From: Bin87 sp965116565
GTDB lineage: Bacteria > Chloroflexota > Dehalococcoidia > Lucifugimonadales > UBA3495
Length of the DNA: 64,000 bases
Direction: 5' to 3'
Assembly (NCBI GenBank): GCA_965116565.1
Contig: OZ220699.1
Span: forward strand, 496,001 to 560,000
Shown here: positions 49,426 through 59,585 of the stretch, one piece after another
How positions within the stretch are numbered: position 1 is the stretch's first letter
Layout of the letters: each line of letters opens with the position of its first letter
The notes under the pieces: model-generated
What the model saw: only the letters and a program-made list of their open reading frames with translations
What the model was told of the DNA's origin: nothing
Databases searched by the model: none
Made by a program: the position numbers and the translations under genes

Positions 49426-51312
49426 ATGTCGTATATCCATATGCGAACCCGGAATCTTAGGGCGTTGGCATTATCATCTCTGGCCGTGGTAGCCCTGTTG
49501 ATTGCCGCTTGCGGCACTGCTGAGCAACCGGCCCAACAGGTGGAGCCGCAGGTCATCGAGAGGGAGGTCGTCAAAGAGGTAGAAGTCACCAGGGAAGTCC
49601 AGGTGGAGGTCGAGAAGGAAAAAATAGTTGAGGTTGAGAAAGAAGTAGTAAAAGAGGTCCCGATAGAGAAGGTGGTGTTCGCCACCCCGGTGGCCGGCGT
49701 TCACCAGACGGATAGACCCGAATGGGTGAGCACTGGCGCCGACCATCACTACAATGGCGACTTCGTCTTTGTGCACCGGGCCAACCCTGGGTTCCTGGAC
49801 GTGCACTATGGGGCCAGTTCCACCACTACCCTCTTGCCCTCCGGCCCTCGGTTCAACCAACTCCTGATGTACAACCCCAGGGAGCCGAAAGAGATTATCG
49901 GCGACCTGGCCCAGAGTTGGGAGATCAAGGATGGGGGCAAGAATTTCGTGTTTCGCCTGCACGATGCCAACTGGCACGACGGCACCCCGGTAACTGCCGA
50001 AGACATCGTTTGGAGCCTCAACCGAATGTCCCAGCCCGATGTTACGCGGGGCCGAGTCACAGCCATCCGTACCTTCTACGAGCACGGGAGCGCAGTGGCA
50101 GTGGACGACCAAACGGTGCTGATGCCCCTGAAGTTCCCCTCTTCGACGGCTCTGGGCTGGCTGGCTGTGGACTACTACAAGATTTATCCCAAGGCCCTGG
50201 AGAGCGTGTCCCAGGACGACTTCAACTGCTGTTTCAAGAACACCTTCGGATCCGGCCCCTGGAAGTTCAGGTCCTGGAAGAAAGGCGACTCCTACGAGTT
50301 CGACCGCAACAACGACTACTTCAAGGATCCCATGCCCTATGCTGACGGCATGAAGGTGTTCATCATCACCGACTATGCCCGGCGTCTGGCCACCCTCAAA
50401 ACCCAGCAGGTTATGGGACGGTACAACATGGGCGGCATCCTGCTGGCGGACGTTGAGCAGGTGCAGAAGGAGACCGGCGGCAAGATGCGGGTTCTGAAGG
50501 GCGGCGCCGCCGGCGTTTACGGTTTCTGGTTCCACTGGAACCGGCCGCCCCTGGATGACCCCAAGGTGCGTAAGGCGATTTACCTGGCGCTGGACCGCCA
50601 CGAGATCGCTGAGATTTCCCAGGGTGGCGCAGCCCTGGTTGGCAACTTCTTCCCGCCTGGCTATGCCCTCAGTGAGGAAGAAGTCATGGAGTTGCCAGGC
50701 TTTCGCACCAACGCTGAAGGCTTGAAGCATCCCGACGACTTGGTCGAGGCCAAACGGCTGCTGGCCGAAGCGGGCTACCCCGATGGGTTCAAGCTGACCT
50801 ACAACGTGGATCAGAGCAAGTTTTCACGGACCAACAGCGAGCTGATGGCGGACCAGTTGAGGCAGCATCTCAACATCGATGTGGAGCTTCAGGTCGCCGA
50901 CCGGGCTACTTTCTACGCCCAGTTGCGGGATGGCACCCACGACTTCAGCCAGATCGGCACCGGCCTCTACTTCAAGGAGCCGGAAACGGTGCTGGCCCAA
51001 TGGTACTTCCTGGACACTCTCCGCAACCCCCATAACTGGTCCCACCCCCGCGTTACCGAGTTGATGGACTTGCAGGGGAAGGAACTGGACTCGGAGGTCC
51101 GGCGGGGATACTTCCAGGAGATGGCGGAAATCCTCAACGAGGGAGAGGGCCACTGGGTTCCCCTCTATTGGACCGCCAGCAGCGGCCTCATCGACTACCG
51201 TTTGCAGAATATGCGGCCGCCCTACCACCCGCATACCATCTGGACCTGGGAGCACGTTTGGTGGGACCCGGACGCAGAGTTGCTCGGCCCGGACGCTCCG
51301 CCCATCGAGTAA
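49426..51312 (+). CDS. Peptide/nickel-type ABC transporter substrate-binding lipoprotein (SBP family 5)
   Basis: 628 residues from ATG 49426, with TAGGAGGAGG upstream. A signal peptide ends in the lipobox LLIAAC, followed by a ~60-residue charged spacer of Val/Glu/Lys repeats (EVVKEVEVTREVQVEVEKEK), typical of Chloroflexota binding proteins. The SBP_bac_5 domain follows, with LAQSWEIKDGGKNFVFRLHDANWHDGTPVTAEDIVWSLNRM as its signature and VRKAIYLALDRHEI later. It binds peptides or other organics outside the membrane for the two permeases downstream. Confidence 0.93.
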   Translation: MSYIHMRTRNLRALALSSLAVVALLIAACGTAEQPAQQVEPQVIEREVVKEVEVTREVQVEVEKEKIVEVEKEVVKEVPIEKVVFATPVAGVHQTDRPEWVSTGADHHYNGDFVFVHRANPGFLDVHYGASSTTTLLPSGPRFNQLLMYNPREPKEIIGDLAQSWEIKDGGKNFVFRLHDANWHDGTPVTAEDIVWSLNRMSQPDVTRGRVTAIRTFYEHGSAVAVDDQTVLMPLKFPSSTALGWLAVDYYKIYPKALESVSQDDFNCCFKNTFGSGPWKFRSWKKGDSYEFDRNNDYFKDPMPYADGMKVFIITDYARRLATLKTQQVMGRYNMGGILLADVEQVQKETGGKMRVLKGGAAGVYGFWFHWNRPPLDDPKVRKAIYLALDRHEIAEISQGGAALVGNFFPPGYALSEEEVMELPGFRTNAEGLKHPDDLVEAKRLLAEAGYPDGFKLTYNVDQSKFSRTNSELMADQLRQHLNIDVELQVADRATFYAQLRDGTHDFSQIGTGLYFKEPETVLAQWYFLDTLRNPHNWSHPRVTELMDLQGKELDSEVRRGYFQEMAEILNEGEGHWVPLYWTASSGLIDYRLQNMRPPYHPHTIWTWEHVWWDPDAELLGPDAPPIE

Positions 51313-51524
51313 CGGGCTTTCCCTTGCGTCTGATTTAGACGCCGCACCCGGTTATCCTGGGGCACCGTGTCAGTGCCCCAGGACAGGGTGAATATTGTCC
51401 AACCCATACGAGTGAGAACTGCCAAGCATAGACAGTGACCTTTGACCGCCCAGTTCCAGGGACTTCCGGTTCCAGGGGCTCGCGGTTCCGGGATGGAGAG
51501 GTCACCGAGGCGTCGGGAGGAGTG

Positions 51525-52484
51525 ATGAAAGGCTATGTGGTGAGGAGGATAGGCCTCTTCATTCCCACCATGCTTCTGACTACCGTAATCGTATTTGGCC
51601 TCTTCTTCCTGGTCCCCGGTGATGCTGCGCTGTTCATCCTCACCGGCGAGGAGGGGGCGGGAGCGGTTACCGAGGAGGACCTGCAAAAACTGCGCCGGGA
51701 ACTGGGCCTGGACCGTCCCATTCATATCCAGTACTTCGACTGGCTGTGGAATACCCTGCGCGGTGATCTGGGAGTCTCCATCTGGTACCGGGAGCCGGTC
51801 ACCGACGAAATCAGGGACAAGTTTGCCGTTACCCTGCAATTATCCATCATGGGCATCATCATGGCTTTTATAGTGGCCGTGCCGATGGGTATGATTTCCG
51901 CCGTGCGGCAGGACACCTGGCCCGACTACGTCTGCCGGTCATTCACCCTCATCGGTATAGCCCTGCCGACTTTCTGGTTGGCGATCCTCATAATCTACTT
52001 CCTGGCCTACGTCTTCAACTGGTTGCCTCCGTTAGGTTACGCCACCCTGTGGGAGGACCCGATCCTCAACCTGAAGCAGCTTTTCTTCCCGGCGCTGGCC
52101 ATCGCCATCCACGACCTGGCTTTCACCGCCAGGGTAACCCGCTCCTCCATGCTGGAGGTGCTGCGGGAAGACTATGTGAGGACGGCCCGGTCCAAAGGGC
52201 TGCGTGAAACCAAGGTGCTGGGCAGACACGCACTCAAGAACGCCATCCTGCCCGTCATCACGGTGTCGGGCTACCAGTTCGCCCGTCTGCTGGGCGGCAC
52301 CATCATCATCGAGACCATATTTGCCGTACCGGGCCTGGGGGCTTTCCTGATCGAGAGCATCATCCACCGGGACTTCGTCGTAATCCAGGCGGTGGTTCTG
52401 CTCACTGCGGCAGTGGTGCTGACCTTGAACCTGGTCATCGACCTGGTCTACGGCATTCTGGACCCCAGGATACGGTACCAGTAA
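51525..52484 (+). CDS. ABC transporter permease (DppB/OppB type)
   Basis: 319 residues from ATG 51525, with GGGAGGAG upstream. About six membrane helices and the DppB signs: VVRRIGLFIPTMLLTTVIVFGLFFLVPGD at the N-terminus, and the EAA-like loop VLREDYVRTARSKGLRETKVLGRHALKNAILPV that contacts the ATPase. First permease of the oligopeptide-type transporter. Confidence 0.93.
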   Translation: MKGYVVRRIGLFIPTMLLTTVIVFGLFFLVPGDAALFILTGEEGAGAVTEEDLQKLRRELGLDRPIHIQYFDWLWNTLRGDLGVSIWYREPVTDEIRDKFAVTLQLSIMGIIMAFIVAVPMGMISAVRQDTWPDYVCRSFTLIGIALPTFWLAILIIYFLAYVFNWLPPLGYATLWEDPILNLKQLFFPALAIAIHDLAFTARVTRSSMLEVLREDYVRTARSKGLRETKVLGRHALKNAILPVITVSGYQFARLLGGTIIIETIFAVPGLGAFLIESIIHRDFVVIQAVVLLTAAVVLTLNLVIDLVYGILDPRIRYQ

Positions 52485-52567
52485 GGCCGTAAGCGGGAAC
52501 CTCGGCCTCATTTCCTTGGGCGATTCGAGCCACAGAGCCATCTCGACATCTTAAAAGCAGGACGAAA

Positions 52568-53485
52568 ATGTTAGAGCAACAGAGATCGGAGGAGTCAGCG
52601 TTGACTCGTGCGGGATCCAGTATCTCAGCCTGGGGTCAGGATACTGGAACCGGACTTTCGCGCTTCTGCCGGAGCAAGCCCCTGGGGGCTGCCGGGGGCG
52701 TAATTACCATTCTGCTCATCATAATGGCCATACTGGCCAACGTCATTGCCCCCTATCAACCCAAGGAGAGCCTGGGGCGGGAAAATGTCCACCTGCCACC
52801 CCAGCAGGGCCACATAATGGGTACCGACCACGCCGGCCGGGACGTGTTGAGCCGGGTGATCCACGGGGCGCGCATTTCGTTGTACGTGGGTTTCGGCAGC
52901 GTGGTGGTGGGGATTGCGCTGGGGTTCATCCTGGCGGTTCTCACGACCTACGCGGGCGGCATCATAGACCTCTCTTTCCAGAGGTTGGTGGACTCGTTGA
53001 TGGCCTTGCCGGGCCTCATAATCGCCCTGGCAATTGTGGCGGTGCTGGGATCATCCCTGCAAAACGTCATGATCGCCATCGTAGTTGGGATGTTGGCGCC
53101 GGTGATACGGACCGTACGCTCCCAGGTGCTGACCACCAAGGAGTTGGACTACATACTTGCGGCCCGGGCCATTGGGGCCTCCCCCCTGCGCCTGGTATTC
53201 CGGCATATCACTCCCAATTGCATGGCGATAGCCCTGGTGATAGCCACCTACTACCTGGGGCTGGCGATAACCATCGAGGCATCCCTCAGCTTCCTGGGGG
53301 TGGGCGTTCCCCCGGACGTCCCCAGTTGGGGTGGCATGTTGAAGCGGGCCGCCGAGGAGCATGTGAAGACGGCACCCTGGGTCGCCATGTTCCCGGGACT
53401 CGCCATCTTCGTCGTGGTGTTCGGGTTCAACCTGTTGGGCGACGCCCTGCGGGACGCGTGGGACCCGAAGTTGAGGGGGAGATAA
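52568..53485 (+). CDS. ABC transporter permease (DppC/OppC type)
   Basis: 305 residues. The N-terminal helix GGVITILLIIMAILANVIAPYQP is followed by HIMGTDHAGRDVLSRVIHGARISLYVGF, the OppC signature, and the EAA loop LDYILAARAIGASPLRLVFRHITPN. It completes the membrane part of the transporter. No ATPase genes (DppD/DppF) follow; instead a decayed IS21 element lies downstream, so the ATPases are elsewhere or lost. Confidence 0.92.
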   Translation: MLEQQRSEESALTRAGSSISAWGQDTGTGLSRFCRSKPLGAAGGVITILLIIMAILANVIAPYQPKESLGRENVHLPPQQGHIMGTDHAGRDVLSRVIHGARISLYVGFGSVVVGIALGFILAVLTTYAGGIIDLSFQRLVDSLMALPGLIIALAIVAVLGSSLQNVMIAIVVGMLAPVIRTVRSQVLTTKELDYILAARAIGASPLRLVFRHITPNCMAIALVIATYYLGLAITIEASLSFLGVGVPPDVPSWGGMLKRAAEEHVKTAPWVAMFPGLAIFVVVFGFNLLGDALRDAWDPKLRGR

Positions 53486-53539
53486 GGCTTATACCTCTTC
53501 CAACTATCTGAACCAAGTCCAAATTCCACCGGTACCGAG

Positions 53540-54235
53540 TAATCGTTGGTGCGGTACCTCGCCGGGGATAGGGAAATGACCCGGCTGGCGACGGCGGCAG
53601 GGCGTCCAGATCCCGCTCCATCCGCTGGCCGATGGTTTCAGTGTGGCGTCCAGCCTCGTCAGGCACTCCGCTCCAGGTGGATATTCAACGCCGCGAAACT
53701 CTCCACCCGGGGGACGGGTGCCAGGAAGTTGCGTCGCGCATAGCCCACCATGCCCTGCACCTCCCCCCTGGCATTGCCCTTGCCCGGTCGGCCGAACCGG
53801 TCCTTGAACAGGTAGTGGGACTGAAGCTCTAGTGAACGACCGGGTGCACTGCCTTTGACCATCGCCCAGTATCCTCGCCACCGTCCGCCTTTGGTGCTCC
53901 CTCACGTGGTCCTTGACGATGGTGTACTGACCGTCGAACCCGTACTCGTCCCGCAGTCGCTCAAAGATACGCTTGGCAGTGTGCCGCTGCTTCCTGGGAA
54001 CCCTGGTATCGCATTCCAGGATGGCGTTGATCACCCCGGTGAATGGCTCATCCTGAGCTTGTTGAAGGATTGGGACGCCGTGGCGGGCCTTTTCAACGAT
54101 AGCCGGGTGGAACCGAGTAGGCCAGCATCTTCCGCACCGTGTCCCGGTGCAGGCCAAACACCCGGGAGGCCTCCCCAACCCTCATCCCCTCCGCCGCAAG
54201 GCGACGCTGGAGCCGCCCACGCGGTTCAATTTACC
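53540..54235 (-). pseudogene. IS21-family transposase (IstA) remnant, frameshifted
   Basis: Read on the minus strand from the right: a helix-turn-helix (GMRVGEASRVFGLHRDTVRKMLAY), then PFTGVINAILECDTRVPRKQRHTAKRIFERLRDEYGF, typical of IstA, then a deletion and frame change, then SHYLFKDRFGRPGKGNARGEVQGMVGYARRNFLAPVPRVESFAALN, the family C-terminal core. The catalytic middle is missing and there is no IstB. A REP-like sequence (54047-54070, TCATCCTGAGCTTGTTGAAG) interrupts it. Confidence 0.85.
54047..54070 (-). repeat. REP-like repeat within the IS21 remnant
   Basis: CTCATCCTGAGCTTGTTGAA, related in sequence to the REP-like elements near 8896-8965 (shared CAGGATGAG / TCGA-type core). It sits between the HTH part and the next conserved block of IstA. 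Confidence 0.6.
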
Positions 54236-54574
54236 CCCGCTTTTACACCCCGCGGGCACAGAGGGCGACCGGGCGGCGTCCCGCTACTGTTCATAGGTCC
54301 ATGCTACCGCACATCCGTTGTACGTACGAGGACCCCATGTTAATATCAGCCCGTACCGGACCGGAAATGGTGGAAGTGGCGCTCGGACTGGCGGGGTCGG
54401 AGTCGCAATACAACGCAAAGAGGCAGAGTACATTCGCGAGTCTGGTCATGTCGGCCACGTCCGCGACGACTTCTTCCAAGGCCACGCAGGGATGCTTCCA
54501 GGGTGCTAAACTGCCGGTGTAACGATCCTGGCCCAACCTGTGCGCCGCGGTAAGCAAACAGAAAGGAGCGAGCA
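54236..54574. other. Intergenic region after the IS21 remnant
   Basis: No gene recognised. The last ~50 bases hold the leader of the alpha/beta hydrolase gene, including AAAGGAGCG before its GTG. Confidence 0.4.
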
Positions 54575-55462
54575 GTGCCTTACGCCAACATAGATGGAGT
54601 TAACCTGTATTACGAGGAATATGGCGCCGGCCCCGCGGTCATGCTGACGCCGGGCGGACGGGTGGACCACAACGGTTTGCGTCCCATGGCTGCCCTGCTG
54701 TCCACCCATTGCCGCGTGATCATTCACGACCGTCGCAACTGCGGCAGGTCCGACGTGGTGATCGGTGGCGAGCTTTCCGAGCAGCACCTTTGGGCTGAGG
54801 AGATGGCGGCGCTGCTGAAACACCTGGGCGCGGCCCCGGCTTACCTGGCAGGAGGGTCCGCCGGTTCGCGCACTTCCCTGACGGTGGCGGTCCGGCATCC
54901 GGAGGTGGTCAAGGGTGTATTCGTCTGGGAAGTGTCAGGCGGTCCGAGGAGCGCCGAGTTGATGTCGCCCGGCTACTACGGACAGTACATCGAGGCTGCC
55001 GAGCGAGGCGGGATGGCGGCCGTGGCCGCTACCGAGTTTTTCGACCAGCGCATCCGGGACAACCCTGACAACCGGGAGCGGATCCTTGCCATGGACCCCG
55101 CGGAGTTCTGTTCGGTCATGCGCCGCTGGCGGGACCAGTTCTCCCGACCCAACCCGGTGGGAGACCTGACCGAGGAGCAATTGGAGTCCATCACATGCCC
55201 GGTGCTGGCCTTCGAGGGCAACACGCCGGACGACGTTCACCACAAGTCTGCCGCAGAGAACGTGAAGCGGTTGGTACCCAACTCCGAACTGCTCCCGTCG
55301 CCGTGGACCCACGAGGAGTGGGCGGTCATCGGCCAGCACGACAACACCTTCCCCGGCATCGCTGCCACCAACCGCTACCACATGAAGTCCACTTTCTACG
55401 CGGCACATCTACTGGAGTTCATCGCCAGGGTCGAGGCCCGACAGACTGCGGCCGTGGCCTGA
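54575..55462 (+). CDS. Alpha/beta hydrolase
   Basis: 295 residues from GTG 54575 with AAAGGAGCG upstream. INVxGVNLYYEEYGAGP-like start, HDRRNCGRSD (turn before helix), and nucleophile Ser95 in GGSAGS. A clear catalytic His in the usual C-terminal place is less obvious; the segment PSPWTHEEWAVIGQHDN offers candidates. Probably an esterase or lactonase-like enzyme. It is followed 34 bases later by a cupin gene. Confidence 0.83.
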   Translation: MPYANIDGVNLYYEEYGAGPAVMLTPGGRVDHNGLRPMAALLSTHCRVIIHDRRNCGRSDVVIGGELSEQHLWAEEMAALLKHLGAAPAYLAGGSAGSRTSLTVAVRHPEVVKGVFVWEVSGGPRSAELMSPGYYGQYIEAAERGGMAAVAATEFFDQRIRDNPDNRERILAMDPAEFCSVMRRWRDQFSRPNPVGDLTEEQLESITCPVLAFEGNTPDDVHHKSAAENVKRLVPNSELLPSPWTHEEWAVIGQHDNTFPGIAATNRYHMKSTFYAAHLLEFIARVEARQTAAVA

Positions 55463-55496
55463 CCGTATCCCGAACAGACCAAAACGGAGGAACAGG

Positions 55497-55838
55497 ATGG
55501 GAACCTACAGACTTTACTCTGGCGATGACGGCCAGTCCCACATTGAGACCATCGACCTGGATCAGACGCCCGATTGGAAGAGCGCCCGGGACGTCACCAC
55601 CATCAGCTTCAGTGAATCCCCGGCCGGTCGTTTCTCCGACTGGCACCCGGCGCCGCGCCGCCAGTTTGTCATCATCCTGTCCGGGCAACTGGAGATCGGC
55701 CTGGGCGACGGCTCCAAGCACGTCTTCGGCCCCGGCGACGCCCGACTGGTGGAGGACACCACCGGCCAGGGCCACACGACCGCGACACATGGCGACCAGC
55801 CCTGCGTCACCTGCACCATCCCCCTGGCCAACCAGTAA
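55497..55838 (+). CDS. Small cupin-domain protein
   Basis: 113 residues, with GGAGGAACAGG before the ATG. WHPAPRRQFVIILSGQLEIGLGDGSKHVFGPGDARLVEDTTGQGHTT is the cupin double motif, with G-x5-P-G-D and H near the end; the first motif lacks the usual HxH pair (WHPAPRRQ). It may bind a small ligand or metal weakly, as in many stand-alone cupins. It probably shares a transcript with the hydrolase. Confidence 0.8.
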   Translation: MGTYRLYSGDDGQSHIETIDLDQTPDWKSARDVTTISFSESPAGRFSDWHPAPRRQFVIILSGQLEIGLGDGSKHVFGPGDARLVEDTTGQGHTTATHGDQPCVTCTIPLANQ

Positions 55839-55993
55839 CCAACGCTGCCCGAGCGGCAGCCCTTAAGTCGGAAGCCTGTCCCGCACGGCACTGAAAGCGG
55901 CTGCCCGACCTCATTGCTCCGGTAGCAGGGATGGCGGAAAGGCCGTTCGACGGGGTCGCTTTGCGCAACGGTGCAGGGTGAGTTTGCACCGGT

Positions 55994-57448
55994 TCACCCG
56001 CTCTGGTCCAGGAACTCCTGCACGCGGGCCTTGGATGGCTCCTTGTCGTAGTTGCTGTACAGCATCATCGCATTGCGCACCGGGTCGCCTCCGAAGAATC
56101 GCTCGTACAGGACCTGGCGCCCGCCGAATGCGCTGCACGCCACGTCCCAAGCCAGGTGGAACAGCCTGGCGCGGTCCCGGGCGCTGGCGGAGTCCGTGGA
56201 CATGTACCGTTCGATCTCCGCCGCGATGGGCGTGTCAAAGTCCGCTTCGGCCGGCAGCGCCATCAGGCTGCTGGAACCCATCTGCTGCACGATTTCGGCC
56301 AGCCTGGGGTAGATGGTCGTGGGAAACAGGCCGCGGCTGGCGGTGAACGGCGCCATGGCAGGGCACATCACTCCCCACCGGTCGATTTCGGCGTCGGCCT
56401 CAGCGGCCCGCAGCAGAGCCTTCATGGTTTCCAGGTAAACGATCACCTCGCCCATGCGCTCCTGCACCTGCGCTATCTCGGTCGACCCCAGGGTCTCAAT
56501 CATCAGTGAAAGCAGACCCAGGACAAACTCGGTCTTGACCACTCTGCGAGTGGTGACCTGGTGACCGGTGTGGGCAAGGGCGTGGGTGCTGGCCGAGTAA
56601 TTGTTGCACAACTCAGTGTCGCCGAGAAGGAACACCCGCTCCCACGGCACCAGAACGTCGTCGAAGAACACAACGGCGTCCATCTCTTCGAACCGGGAGC
56701 CGAGGGGATGGTCGAAATGGGAACGGTCATGGTCGAAGCTCTCCCTGCACAGGAACTTCAGGCCCGGAGTGTCGCAGGGAATTGAAAAGGAAAACGCCTG
56801 GCGCCAGGCGTCGTCTCCGATCAGGTGGGTCCGGGTCGGGTACACGGCGATTTCATCGGATATTGGCCCCAGGGTGGCGAGAATCCGGCTGCCCCGGACC
56901 ACAATGCCAGCATCGGTCTCTTTGGTCACGGTCAACGCGACCTGCTCGGTCAGGTTGTCCACCGCCGACGGACTGCGGCTCCGCTGCAGGTTGACCAGCG
57001 TGTGCGTGAGGGTAACGTCGTTCTCCCGGATGAACTCGTGGTAACGCAGCACGTTTTTCTGGAACTCGGGGCGGTTCTGGGCAAAATAGTCCGAGGCGGC
57101 GGCCCAGGCGGTGAGGGCCACGTTCAGGAAGTCCGGCGTGCGGGCCATCATCCCGCAACTGGTCCATGCCCAGCGGGCCATCATGTTGCGCCGCCGGTCC
57201 AGGTCTTCATGGGTTTTTGGGATCATGAAAGACAGACCGACCTGGTCTCCCGTGCTGGGGGAGGTGAAGGTCATTTCATACCCCACCTCCGGATCGTGTT
57301 GCAGGTCGTACAGCGCGGCCACCGATTGGACGCCGTTGCGAAAGTAAGGGTGAGTGGTCACGTCCCTCACCAGTTCACCCCGTATCCACACTTCCCTGGG
57401 GCGGTCCCTGAGCCCGTCGATGTATTCTTTCCCTGTCCGAGCCGGCAT
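55994..57448 (-). CDS. 4-hydroxyphenylacetate 3-hydroxylase family flavin monooxygenase (HpaB-like)
   Basis: 484 residues from ATG 57448, with AGGGGGAT upstream. TGKEYIDGLRDRPREVWIRGE at the N-terminus, then the FAD-binding middle with LTHTLVNLQRSRS, KETDAGIVVRGSRILATLGPISDEIAVYP and DAVVFFDDVLVPWERVFLLGD, all HpaB/PvcC hallmarks. The family ortho-hydroxylates phenols with FADH2 from a separate reductase, which is not encoded nearby. It faces the hydrolase and cupin genes and could belong to the same catabolic theme. Confidence 0.92.
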   Translation of the reverse strand: MPARTGKEYIDGLRDRPREVWIRGELVRDVTTHPYFRNGVQSVAALYDLQHDPEVGYEMTFTSPSTGDQVGLSFMIPKTHEDLDRRRNMMARWAWTSCGMMARTPDFLNVALTAWAAASDYFAQNRPEFQKNVLRYHEFIRENDVTLTHTLVNLQRSRSPSAVDNLTEQVALTVTKETDAGIVVRGSRILATLGPISDEIAVYPTRTHLIGDDAWRQAFSFSIPCDTPGLKFLCRESFDHDRSHFDHPLGSRFEEMDAVVFFDDVLVPWERVFLLGDTELCNNYSASTHALAHTGHQVTTRRVVKTEFVLGLLSLMIETLGSTEIAQVQERMGEVIVYLETMKALLRAAEADAEIDRWGVMCPAMAPFTASRGLFPTTIYPRLAEIVQQMGSSSLMALPAEADFDTPIAAEIERYMSTDSASARDRARLFHLAWDVACSAFGGRQVLYERFFGGDPVRNAMMLYSNYDKEPSKARVQEFLDQSG

Positions 57449-58262
57449 CGATCCCCCTTGGCTGACGGCATAAAACATGACACGCAAAGATATGCCGTGA
57501 GTGGTCCGAGTGTAGCAACGGCCCCTTTTGGCGTCAAAACCGGCCACTCCGGGGCAAGTCTGAAAAAGCGGGGGTGCATTGGACTACCTGGCCCGGTCGT
57601 TTGCCAGAGACCTTGGCCCGCGAACCGCGGACATTTGCCAGGGTCGGGCCTGTCGAGAAAGTCGCCGTACTGGTGGTCGTTCTACCGTTGTGCGGGCCCG
57701 AGGTGAAAGACCACGAGATACTGATCGAAAGCACTGTGCCGGAGCGGCGTAAACGGCCACGGGATCGTTCGTCGCCTGACCTGCGTTGAGGCTATGGCGT
57801 CGGCCGCCTGCAGCGCCGGGACATCTGCAGACTATGTGCGGCGGAGCGCTCCCGGAGCGCCGGAACTCTGCTGTCAGTCAAAAGCAACCTGTCAAGGAAT
57901 GGATCCCGGCGGCAGGCAATTTCTTGGGGATCATACCGTAGACTGGCTGGGATGCGATCGATGAGTCGTGTCAGCGCCGGAGACCACGTGCCACTGGGAT
58001 CATGGTTCGACCGGCAATCCTGTCGGACCGGCAAACGATGCTGGTGGCGGGCCAAAGCACTGCGGCGGTCGGTGCCGCGGCAGTTCGATGTTTCCAGGCC
58101 TGCTGATGCGACCGTGTTTCGCGATAGGTTGCACACGGCCATCGGGGCATGGGGAAAGAGTGCGGCAGATGGGCGTTGGTGGCTGCCTCGCGAATTTCCG
58201 ATAACATTGTGCTAAAGGCTCATCACGACTGGGAAATGCAGAACATTTGGGGAGGTAATCGG
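57449..58262. other. Intergenic region, no gene recognised
   Basis: About 800 bases between divergent genes. Short frames here are Arg/Pro/Ser-rich and show no family motif. The last part carries the GGAGG ribosome binding site of the SnoaL-like gene. Confidence 0.45.
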
Positions 58263-58757
58263 ATGGCAACTGATCAAACAGCCGACTTGTTGGCCGCGGT
58301 GGAGGAACTGCGGGAGCGGGTTCGCCACCTGGAGGACATTGAGGCGCTGCGCAACCTCAAATCCGAATACGCCGCCGCCTGCGACGACAACTATGACCCG
58401 GACCGGCTGGCCGCGTTGTTTGTTGAGGATGCCACCTGGGAAAGCCAGGGGATGGGGAGATATGAGGGGAGGGAGGCGATTCGTGAGTTCTTTCGCGGCA
58501 TTTCCGGCCACTTCGTCTTCGCGTTGCATTACGGGCTCAACCCGCAGATCGAAGTCACCGGCGACACGGCTCGTGCCCGGTGGTACCTGTTCATGCCCTG
58601 CACCGTGGGAGACTCCGGCAAGGCGATGTGGCGGGCCGGCCTCGACGAGGAGGAATACGTGCGGGTCCACGGCAGATGGATGTACCAGAGCAAGAAGTCG
58701 GCGCCCTTCTTCCATACCACCTTCGAAGAGGGTTGGGCCAGGCAGCAGTTCGTCTAG
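58263..58757 (+). CDS. SnoaL/NTF2-like protein
   Basis: 164 residues from ATG 58263, with GGAGG eight bases before. RVRHLEDIEALRNLKSEYAAACDDNYDPDRLAALFVEDATWESQGMGRYEGREAIREFF is the standard N-terminal cone of the SnoaL_4 group, with the conserved DDxxDPDRLAALF-type turn. The C-terminal sheet follows (ARARWYLFMPC, GRWMYQSKK). Members are isomerases, dehydratases or dioxygenase small-subunit relatives. Confidence 0.82.
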   Translation: MATDQTADLLAAVEELRERVRHLEDIEALRNLKSEYAAACDDNYDPDRLAALFVEDATWESQGMGRYEGREAIREFFRGISGHFVFALHYGLNPQIEVTGDTARARWYLFMPCTVGDSGKAMWRAGLDEEEYVRVHGRWMYQSKKSAPFFHTTFEEGWARQQFV

Positions 58758-58769
58758 CGAGACACGATG

Positions 58770-59585
58770 TCAACCGATCGGCGGCGCCTGGTTCAACCCG
58801 GCAATCCGCTCGCACCACTGCGCCGCGCCCAGGACCCTGCCCTCCTGGGCCCATGGTCCGCCGAACTGCACCGCCATGGGCATCCCCAGATCGCTCAGGC
58901 CCGTCGAGACCACCACCGTGGGCAAACCCGCCGCCGTCCACGGCACCTGGAATGCCGCATCGCCGGTGGTGTTCAGGTCGCGGGGAGCTGGGGACGGCAT
59001 CGCCGGCGTCATCACCACGTCGACCCTGTCAACCATCTCGCTGAAGTCGGCGCGGAACTGTCGCCGCAGCCGCTGGGCCTTCAGGTACGCCGACGCGGGC
59101 ATGACCATGCCCATCTCCATGCCGGCGCGGATGCGCGGGCCGTAGTCGGCGGCGCGATTGCGGTGATTAGCCCCGTGGACTCCCGCGCACTCGACGTTGG
59201 ACACGATGCGCTGGGAACTGTGGATTACGGCGAAGCTGTCGGGCAACAGTATTTCCTCGACTTCGGCCCCGGCCTCCGCCAGCTGATTGGCCACGGCCTC
59301 GGTGTGCGCCCACATCTCCGGCGTGGCGTAGTCCTGGTAGAACTGCCGCACCAGCCCGATGCGCGGGGGCCGGTTGTGCTCGGACATCTGCGCCATGAAG
59401 TCGGGCACGGGTTCGCGCAGGCTGCCGGGATCGTTGTCGTCCGCGCCGCTGAGGACGGTCAGCATCAGGGCGGCATCGGCCACCGTGCGCGTCAGGATCC
59501 CGACGTGGTCCAGCGACCAGCTCAGCGGGGCCACCCCATACCGGGAGATGCGTCCGTAGGTGGCCTTCACGCCGACGATTGGGTT
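58770..59585 (-). pseudogene. Truncated amidase, C-terminal 270 residues only
   Basis: Reads N-x-IVGVKATYGRISRYGVAPLSWSLDHVGILTRTVADAALML and continues to the end of the family, closely similar throughout to residues ~183-452 of the intact amidase at 1603. The N-terminal half with the catalytic Lys and Ser residues is gone. Homology stops at about 59585, where an IS4-type remnant region begins. It cannot be an active amidase. Confidence 0.88.

Noticed and set aside
57534..57734. Short minus-strand frame in the 57.5 kb intergenic region
   Set aside because: Ser/Thr-rich with no motif or ribosome binding site.
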